Below, in pieces: positions 39,634-45,979 of a stretch of 64,000 nt of DNA. The notes under the pieces were generated by a model. The model ran no database searches and was not told the origin of the DNA. It saw only the letters and a list, made by a program, of their open reading frames with translations. The translations under genes and the position numbers were made by a program. The DNA lies in the NCBI GenBank assembly GCA_001189345.1, contig LFKV01000025.1:98103-162102 (forward strand), written 5' to 3'. The DNA is from Candidatus Paraburkholderia kirkii. Lineage in GTDB: Bacteria; Pseudomonadota; Gammaproteobacteria; Burkholderiales; Burkholderiaceae. Positions within the stretch are counted from its first letter, which is position 1. Each line of letters opens with the position of its first letter.

Positions 39634-40470
39634 TTAGGTTGGAGGATTTGCTTGCCGACGAAACTCGCGCGGCGAGCGGTATTTAAGGGCGCTATGCGGG
39701 TGTGACTCGTTATCGTGGTCGAACGCGATGGCCAGATTTTGCAGCGCCGTCCTGGCGTCGGGTTTCGGCATCCACGAAACGTAATCACGCTTTATCGTTT
39801 CGTAATCACGCTTTATCGTTTTAACGAAGCTCTCGGCCATCCCGTTGCTTTGCGGACTTCTGACGGGTGTCGTTACTGGCTTCAGTCCGATTTTTCGAGA
39901 GAACTTCAATGTGTCATCGGCAATGTAGCAGGAACCATCGCCGCTTAACCACTCGACTTCCCTGTCGGCCTTCAACGCGCCGGTGAAGCGGTTCTCGACG
40001 GCTTGAAGCATGACGTCACGCACCATATCGCCAGTGTAACCGCCTGTGCTCGCGGCCCAACTCATGGCTTCGCGGTCGCAACAGTCGAGTGCGAAGACGA
40101 CACGCAATGGGACACCGGCATCGCAGCGGAATTCGAAGCCATCCGAGCACCAGCGCATGTTGCTGCTATCCACCGCGACCTTGCCGTCATGCCGACGCGT
40201 AGACGAGGCGTGCCGAGGGCGATGTTCAAGCAGCAGGCCGTGGCGACGCATCACGCGATACACGCGCTTTGCATTTACTCGCGGTTGAGCCAGCATGTCC
40301 CGGCTTCGCCTCAGCAACGCCCAAGCACCTCGGTATCCATACGTCGGCGCGTCGCCTAACAACTCATGAAGTTCGGCGACAAGCGCCGTGTCGTCGAGCA
40401 CGGGCATCTTGCGCCGGTCGACCCAGTCAGCCGGCCGCTTCGACTTGACTGCGAGATTCGAGCGCGACAC
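39634..40470 (-). CDS. IS2-type OrfB transposase, catalytic Asp replaced (copy A)
   Basis: 278 residues, with the rve integrase core of IS2 InsD: RWCSDGFEFRCDAG (first Asp), GALKADREVEWLSGDGSCYIADD and NGMAESFVKTIKRDY (Glu). In copy B and in IS2 the second block reads SDNGSCY or TDNGSCY; here it is SGDGSCY, so the second catalytic Asp is Gly. This copy is probably inactive. A tandem 7-residue duplication (TIKRDYE then TIKRDYV) is present, matching a 21-base direct repeat in DNA. The GTG start at 40470 is in the same frame as orfA, separated only by its TAA and three codons. Confidence 0.85.
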   Translation of the reverse strand: MSRSNLAVKSKRPADWVDRRKMPVLDDTALVAELHELLGDAPTYGYRGAWALLRRSRDMLAQPRVNAKRVYRVMRRHGLLLEHRPRHASSTRRHDGKVAVDSSNMRWCSDGFEFRCDAGVPLRVVFALDCCDREAMSWAASTGGYTGDMVRDVMLQAVENRFTGALKADREVEWLSGDGSCYIADDTLKFSRKIGLKPVTTPVRSPQSNGMAESFVKTIKRDYETIKRDYVSWMPKPDARTALQNLAIAFDHDNESHPHSALKYRSPREFRRQANPPT

Positions 40471-40479
40471 CCCCAGGAC

Positions 40480-40686
40480 TTATAGGCTCCCGTCCTGATA
40501 GAGCTTGCGCCAGCCGAAGACTTGGTTGGCATTCACTTGATGTCGGCGAGCGACGCCAGAGACCGTTGTACCGGGCTCGAAAGTCTCGCGAACTATCGCT
40601 AGTTTCTCTTTAACCGAACGCCGGCGGCGCTGCTCCGGCTGGGTCAGAACTTCTAGAGGTTCCACGTTATGACTAGGCTTAAACAT
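40480..40686 (-). CDS. Shortened OrfA of IS2-type element (copy A)
   Basis: 68 residues with the helix-turn-helix part of IS2 Ins[21 protein letters not shown] and [24 protein letters not shown]. It stops at TAA right after DGSL, where normal OrfA continues for about 50 residues through a leucine zipper to a -1 frameshift site. Here the next codons (VLGVSRSNLA) are already OrfB, in the same frame, so an internal deletion has joined the two genes and removed the zipper and the frameshift window. Confidence 0.8.
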   Translation of the reverse strand: MFKPSHNVEPLEVLTQPEQRRRRSVKEKLAIVRETFEPGTTVSGVARRHQVNANQVFGWRKLYQDGSL

Positions 40687-40753
40687 AGGCAGAAGACTAC
40701 CTCAAAATAATTTAAGCGTCACCGCATGTCCGGCTTTTGCGGGGGACGGCCCA

Positions 40754-40931
40754 AAAGCCCAAAACAAGGAAACAAACAAAGCGCGCTACCGAACAGACAA
40801 ACCAACCTCACCCCGGCCCAACAGGGCCAAAAAAAGAAACCCAAACCACATAACCCAAAACCACAACGAAACAAAGGTATAAACTTAATCCACCGCCGAA
40901 CGGAAAAAGGCAAAAAAAGAGGACGGGGCAC
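40754..40931. other. A/C-rich, T-poor spacer before glgX
   Basis: 178 bases with very few T on the + strand, much lower GC than the flanking genes, beginning exactly at the IS end. It contains a small hairpin, GGCCC-AACA-GGGCC, followed by seven A. It resembles the reverse complement of the G/T-rich stretches found outside the dispersed repeat arms (for example before 48942), so it may be what is left of an element arm. No gene is supported. The glgX ribosome-binding site (GAGGACGGGG) is at its end. Confidence 0.45.
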
Positions 40932-41816
40932 ATGGCAAATGCACTTCCCGACAAGTTGCTCCCGGGCGCACCCTACCCGCTCGGAGCTAACTGGGACGGT
41001 CTTGGCGTCAACTTTGCAGTGTTTTCATCGAACGCGCACCGCATCGAACTCTGTCTCTTCGACAGCACCGGCCGGAAGGAACTGATGCGCTTCGATCTGC
41101 CCGAATGCACCGACGAGGTGTGGCACGGCTATCTGCCCGGCGCGCATCCGGGCACCGTTTACGGCTTTCGCGCGCATGGCCCGTATCAGCCGCAACAGGG
41201 ACATCGCTTCAATTCCCACAAGCTGCTGCTCGACCCCTACGCGAAGAAGCTCGTCGGCCCCTGGCGCTGGTCCGATGCGCTCTTCGGCTATCGCGTGCAT
41301 TCGAACCGACTCGACATGTCAATGGACCGCCGCGATTCGGCGCCCGCCATGCCCAAGTGCATCGTCACCGACGACGCCTTCGACTGGTCCCGCGACGTGC
41401 AACCCGATACGCCCTGGGGCGAGACGATCGTCTACGAAACGCATGTGCGCGGCGCATCGATGATGCGCGACGACTGGGCCGGCCCCGGCATCGACGGCGA
41501 AATCGACGTGCTGCTCATAATGTTCAACGGATCGTCACAACCGCTGTCGTTCGTGCCCCCAGCGCCGCACTTGGAATGGAATGTGCTCCTCGATAGCGTG
41601 GAGCCCGACTCGGTCACGCGGCCGCTCGTCGGCAGCGAGCTGGAAGTGGCCGCGCACAGCGTCGTCGTGCTGCTCGCCGAACCCGCCGGCGACGCCGACT
41701 GGCAGGTGGTCTGGATGGCGGGCGCGCATCAGGGGCCGCGTCTTCTGACGGCGCTGCCGCCCGACCTCGGCACCATGCCCTCGCATCGGCTGCCGGAAAC
41801 CGACTCGCCGCACTGA
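40932..41816 (+). pseudogene. glgX: Glycogen debranching enzyme GlgX with catalytic core deleted in frame
   Basis: GlgX/TreX hydrolyses alpha-1,6 branches; family members have about 700-740 residues. This frame has 294. The N-terminal CBM48 part is normal (LLPGAPYPLGANWDGLGVNFAVFSSNAHRIELCLFD, HGYLPGAHPGTVYGFRAHGPY, HKLLLDPYAKKL) up to GETIVYETHVRG. The next residues, SMMRDDWAG...IDVLLIMFNGSSQPLSFV, are the C-terminal beta-sandwich. The whole GH13 barrel with its Asp/Glu/Asp triad is missing, and the junction near 41450 keeps the frame. The product could bind glucan but not cleave it. It has no internal stop, so it could easily be annotated as an intact gene. Confidence 0.9.
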
Positions 41817-41879
41817 CGCGCACGCTCCCGGCATATCTGCGGAAATTCGCCGAAACAGCAGCAAAACAGGCAGGAAATC

Positions 41880-43775
41880 ATGTCCGAACGTCCGATCGAT
41901 CCGCACGAGCATCATCATGCGTATTGCCTTCCTTTCGGCGCGCATCTCACGGGCGCCGTGCACGAGAATCCGCGCACGCGCTTTCGTTTCTGGGCGTCGT
42001 CGTGCAAGTCCGTGCAGGTGGAGCTCGAGCGCGCGGGCAGCGCGCTCGAGCTGATCGACATGCAGGCGACCGGCGACGGCTGGTTCGAAGCCGAAGCCGA
42101 CGGCGGCGCGGGCACGCTGTATCGCTATCGGCTCGACCAGGATCTCGCGGTGCCCGATCCGGCCTCGCGCTTTCAGCCGCAGGACGTGCATGGCCCGAGC
42201 GAAGTGATCGATCCGCGCGCCTATCGCTGGACGCACACGAACTGGCACGGCAGGCCGTGGGAGGAAACCGTGCTCTACGAGCTGCACGTCGGTGCGATGG
42301 GCGGCTATGCCGGCGTCACCGCCCGCCTGCCCGAGCTCGCGCAACTCGGCGTGACGGCCATCGAGCTGATGCCGCTCAACGATTTCTCCGGCACGCGCAA
42401 CTGGGGCTACGACGGCGTCCTGCCCTATGCGCCCAACTCGTCGTACGGCCGCCCCGACGAGCTGAAGAAGCTCGTCGATACCGCGCACGGCCTCGGCCTG
42501 ATGGTGTTTCTCGACGTGGTCTACAACCACTTCGGCCCGGACGGCAACTATCTGCATGCGTACGCCAAGCCTTTCTTTCGCGAGGGCGTGAACACGCCGT
42601 GGGGCCCGGCGATCGATTTCGAGCGTCCGCAAGTGCGCGACTTCTTCTTCGACAATGCCCTGTATTGGCTCAACGAATATCGTTTCGATGGCCTGCGCTT
42701 CGACGCGGTGCATGCGATCGACGACGAATGGCTGCGCGAGCTTTCGCAACGCGTGCGCAGTTCGGTCGAGGCGAGCCGTCACGTGCACCTCGTGCTGGAG
42801 AACGAGCACAACACGGCGAATCTGCTGGAAGCGCATTTCGACGCGCAATGGAACGACGACGCGCACAACACGCTGCACGTACTCCTCACCGGCGAAAACG
42901 AAAGCTACTACGGCGCGTATTGCGACAAGCCCGTGGAGAAGCTCGCGCGCGTGCTCGGCGAAGGCTTCGCGTATCAGGGCGATCCGTCACCGATTCACGA
43001 CAGCAAGCCGCGCGGCGAAAAGAGCGCGCATCTGCCGCCGACGCGCTTCGTGATGTTCCTGCAGAACCACGATCAGATCGGCAACCGCGCGATGGGTGAT
43101 CGCCTGCGTTCCCTGACCGACGACGAATCGCTCTTCGCCGCGACGGGTCTCCTGCTGCTTTCGCCGCAGATTCCGCTGCTTTTCATGGAAGAGCAGTACG
43201 GGTCGAAACAGCCGTTCCTCTTCTTCACCGACTATCACGATCAGCTGGCCGACGCTGTGCGCGAAGGCCGCCGCCGCGAGTTCGCGAAATTCTCTGCGTT
43301 CAGCGACGAAACGCGCCGCGCGCGGATTCCCGATCCGAACGACAGGAAGACCTTCGAGATGTCCTCGCCCGGCGCCCCGGACAAGCAGGACGAGCAGGAT
43401 CGTCTCGACTGGCTGCATTTCTATCGCTCGGCGCTGACCGTGCGCGCGAAGCTCATCACGCCGCGCCTGAAGGGCGCGAAATCGCTCGGCGCCGAGGTCC
43501 TCGGCGAAAAGGCGCTCGTCGCGCGCTGGAGGCTCGGCGACGGCGAGACGCTTGCCGTCGCGCTGAATCTCGACGAGACGGGCATCGCGCTCAATGAGCA
43601 GCCGTCGGGCAAGATCATCTTCGAGACGCCGTCGCGCGCGCAGGATCGCGCGCGCGACGGCGAGCTCAGCGGCCGCACGTTCCTCGCATGGCTCACCGGC
43701 GAGGTGAACGAATATGCGATCGCGCATGATGCGCGCCGCTTCGAACCGGCATCCGCCGAAGGAAAGAACTCGTGA
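41880..43775 (+). CDS. treZ: Malto-oligosyltrehalose trehalohydrolase TreZ
   Basis: 631 residues. TreZ cleaves trehalose from the end of maltooligosyl-trehalose made by TreY. An N-terminal CBM48-like domain (GAVHENPRTRFRFWASSCKSVQVELE) precedes the GH13_10 barrel: LYELHVGAMGGYAGVTARLPEL, VYNHFGPDGNYL (region I), Asp275 in FDGLRFDAVHAIDD, Glu307 in HLVLENEHNTA and Asp398 in FLQNHDQIGNRAMGD. All three catalytic residues are in place. ATG 41880 follows CAGGAAA. The stop overlaps the malQ GTG by 4 bases, so the two are coupled. No damage. Confidence 0.96.
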   Translation: MSERPIDPHEHHHAYCLPFGAHLTGAVHENPRTRFRFWASSCKSVQVELERAGSALELIDMQATGDGWFEAEADGGAGTLYRYRLDQDLAVPDPASRFQPQDVHGPSEVIDPRAYRWTHTNWHGRPWEETVLYELHVGAMGGYAGVTARLPELAQLGVTAIELMPLNDFSGTRNWGYDGVLPYAPNSSYGRPDELKKLVDTAHGLGLMVFLDVVYNHFGPDGNYLHAYAKPFFREGVNTPWGPAIDFERPQVRDFFFDNALYWLNEYRFDGLRFDAVHAIDDEWLRELSQRVRSSVEASRHVHLVLENEHNTANLLEAHFDAQWNDDAHNTLHVLLTGENESYYGAYCDKPVEKLARVLGEGFAYQGDPSPIHDSKPRGEKSAHLPPTRFVMFLQNHDQIGNRAMGDRLRSLTDDESLFAATGLLLLSPQIPLLFMEEQYGSKQPFLFFTDYHDQLADAVREGRRREFAKFSAFSDETRRARIPDPNDRKTFEMSSPGAPDKQDEQDRLDWLHFYRSALTVRAKLITPRLKGAKSLGAEVLGEKALVARWRLGDGETLAVALNLDETGIALNEQPSGKIIFETPSRAQDRARDGELSGRTFLAWLTGEVNEYAIAHDARRFEPASAEGKNS

Positions 43776-45979
43776 GCGCCGCCACCAAAACGCCCGATGC
43801 CCGCGACGCGCGCCCGATGAGCAGCATCGAAGCGCTCGCGGCACGCGCCGGCTTCGAGATCGAATGGCAGGACGCGCACAAGAAGATGCAGCGCGTGCCC
43901 GAAACGACGCTGCGCATCCTGCTCGAAAAGCTCGGCCTGGCGTGCGGGAATGCCACGCAGATCAAGCAGAGCATGGCCGCCGCCGATGCGGAAATGAGCG
44001 GACGCAGGCTGCCGCCGCTCATCACGGCCGAAGTGGATCGCGGCATCGCGCTGCCAGTGTCGGCGGCAAAATCGGGCGCACGCTATCGCATCGAGCTGGA
44101 AAGCGGTGCGGTGATCGACGGGCGCTTCACCTCGCCCAAGGGCGAGATCGCGCTGCTCTCGCCGATCGCCGAGCCGGGCTATCACACGCTCGTCGTCAAC
44201 GATCATCGCACGACGCTCGCCGTCGCACCCGCGCGCTGTTACACGATCGACGATGCGTGGCGCACGCTGCACGAGGATGCCGCCCACGCGCCACCGCTCT
44301 GGGGCGTCGCGGCGCAGGTATACGGCCTGAGGCGCAACGGCGACGGCGGCATCGGCGATTTCACCGCGCTCGCGTCGCTCGCCACGCAGACGGCGAAGCG
44401 CGGTAGCCATGCGGTCGCCATCAGCCCGATGCACGCGATGTTCAGCGCCGAGCCGGGCAAGTTCAGCCCCTACTCGCCGTCGTCGCGGCTCTTTCTCAAC
44501 ATCGCGCACGTCGATCCCGCCGCCGTGCTCGGCGCCCCCGCCGCGCGTGCCGCGATCGAGAAGGCCGGCGTCGCCGGCGACCTCGCGGCGCTCGAGGGTC
44601 TCACGCTGATTGACTGGCCGCGCGCGACGAAGGCGCGGCTTGCGGTCTTGCGGGCGCTCTTCGACGCGTTCTCGCAAGATCACGATTCGCCCTTCGCGAG
44701 GGACTTCGCCGTTTTCGTCGAGCAAGGCGGACGTCCGCTCGAGGATCACGCGTGCTTCGAAGCGCTGCAGACGGCGCAGATCGCGCAGAACGGCAAAGGC
44801 CACTGGCGCAACTGGCCCGACGCGTTGCGCGATCCGCGCAGCGACGCGGTGGCGGAGTTCGCGAAAGCCAATCGCTGTGAAGTGGACTTCTTTCTCTTCA
44901 CGCAATGGCTCGCCGCGAAGGGACTCATGCACGCGCAGCACGCCGCGCGCGATGCGGGCATGGCGGTCGGCCTCGTCGCGGATCTGGCGGTCGGGTGCGA
45001 CAGCGCGGGCAGTCATGCCTGGTCGTATCGCGACGAGATGCTGACGGGCGTCTCGGTCGGCACACCGCCCGATCTCTTCAACCAGGCCGGGCAATCGTGG
45101 GGCCTGACGACGTTCTCGCTGCGCGCGATGCGCACGCAGGGCTTCGCGGCGTTCATCGACATGCTGCGTAGCGCGTTCGCGCGGGCAGGCAGCATCCGCA
45201 TCGATCACATTCTCGGCCTGCGCCGCCTCTGGCTCGTGCCCGAGGGCGAAAGCGCGAAGAACGGCGCATATCTGCGCTATCCGCTCGAAGACATGCTGCG
45301 GCTGATCGCGCTCGAATCGTGGCGGCATCGCGCGATCGTGATCGGCGAGGATCTCGGCACCGTGCCGCCCGGCTTCACGGAGCGCTTGCAGGAGCATGGC
45401 TTGCTCGGCATACGCGTGCTGTGGTTCGAGCGCGAAGCGGACGGCCCGGGCTTCAAGCCGCCGCGCGAATGGGACAGCGGCGTCACCGCGACGACGACGA
45501 CGCACGATCTGCCGACCGTCACCGGCTGGTGGCGCGGCGAAGACATCCTATGGCGCTCGAAGATCGGCCAGACGATGGCGCGCACCGACGGCCGCGATGC
45601 CGTCGAGATGGTGCTCGAGGAGCGCGGCGCGGATCGCGGGTATCTGTGGCAGGCCTTCCAGGACGCGGGCCTCGCGCCTGCCGACGTGGATGCACCCGAC
45701 GTCGACAACGCGCCCGTCGACGAGGCTCTGGCATTCGTCGCCGCGACGCCCGCGCCGCTCGTCACGTATCCGCTCGAGGATCTGCTCGCCCTCGCCGAGC
45801 AGCCCAACCTGCCCGGCTCGATCGACGAGCATCCGAACTGGCGGCGGCGCATGGCCAGGCCCGTGGAGGAACTGTTCCTCGACGATGCGTTCTCCGACCG
45901 CCTGCTCGCGGTCGATGCCGCGCGCAAGCGCTCCGCGCAACCGAACGAACACACATCGAAACCGACAGAATCGCCATGA
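43772..45979 (+). CDS. malQ: 4-alpha-glucanotransferase MalQ (amylomaltase)
   Basis: 735 residues, GH77. It disproportionates maltodextrins, releasing glucose and lengthening acceptors, which prepares ends for TreY and recycles short glucans. The N-terminal extension (SIEALAARAGFEIEWQDAHKKMQRVP) is the beta-proteobacterial form. The catalytic barrel shows WGVAAQVYGLRRNGDGGIGDF, SPYSPSSRLFLN, nucleophile Asp478 in SIRIDHILGLRRLW, acid/base Glu526 in VIGEDLGTVPPGF, and TTTHDLPTVTGWW. The GTG 43772 start overlaps the treZ stop (GTGA), and its stop overlaps the treY ATG (ATGA), a tightly coupled treZ-malQ-treY unit. Intact. Confidence 0.95.
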   Translation: MSAATKTPDARDARPMSSIEALAARAGFEIEWQDAHKKMQRVPETTLRILLEKLGLACGNATQIKQSMAAADAEMSGRRLPPLITAEVDRGIALPVSAAKSGARYRIELESGAVIDGRFTSPKGEIALLSPIAEPGYHTLVVNDHRTTLAVAPARCYTIDDAWRTLHEDAAHAPPLWGVAAQVYGLRRNGDGGIGDFTALASLATQTAKRGSHAVAISPMHAMFSAEPGKFSPYSPSSRLFLNIAHVDPAAVLGAPAARAAIEKAGVAGDLAALEGLTLIDWPRATKARLAVLRALFDAFSQDHDSPFARDFAVFVEQGGRPLEDHACFEALQTAQIAQNGKGHWRNWPDALRDPRSDAVAEFAKANRCEVDFFLFTQWLAAKGLMHAQHAARDAGMAVGLVADLAVGCDSAGSHAWSYRDEMLTGVSVGTPPDLFNQAGQSWGLTTFSLRAMRTQGFAAFIDMLRSAFARAGSIRIDHILGLRRLWLVPEGESAKNGAYLRYPLEDMLRLIALESWRHRAIVIGEDLGTVPPGFTERLQEHGLLGIRVLWFEREADGPGFKPPREWDSGVTATTTTHDLPTVTGWWRGEDILWRSKIGQTMARTDGRDAVEMVLEERGADRGYLWQAFQDAGLAPADVDAPDVDNAPVDEALAFVAATPAPLVTYPLEDLLALAEQPNLPGSIDEHPNWRRRMARPVEELFLDDAFSDRLLAVDAARKRSAQPNEHTSKPTESP

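Larger units (their letters stand above)
39597..40753 (-). mobile_element. IS2-group (IS3 family) element, copy A
   Basis: A 1157-base element whose ends are inverted repeats of about 30 bases: TGGACTTGCTCCCGCATAAC at the left and, reversed, TGGGCCGTCCCCCGCAAAAG at the right, both continuing into a GGACA-containing stretch. It carries shortened orfA and orfB on the minus strand. The flanks do not show a direct target duplication (GCAG on the left, AAAG on the right), so a neighbouring deletion or recombination is likely. It separates glgB from glgX. Copy B lies at 55146-56300 and a partial copy C at 63774-64000. Confidence 0.85.

Noticed and set aside
39774..39825. Tandem 21-base repeat as a CRISPR or regulatory iteron
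   Set aside because: Only two units, located inside orfB of the IS and translated as a duplicated TIKRDY segment; it is a coding duplication.
40790..40830. GGCCC-AACA-GGGCC hairpin as a terminator for the IS or glgB
   Set aside because: On + it is followed by A, not T; on the minus strand the T-run precedes the hairpin. It does not fit an intrinsic terminator on either strand.
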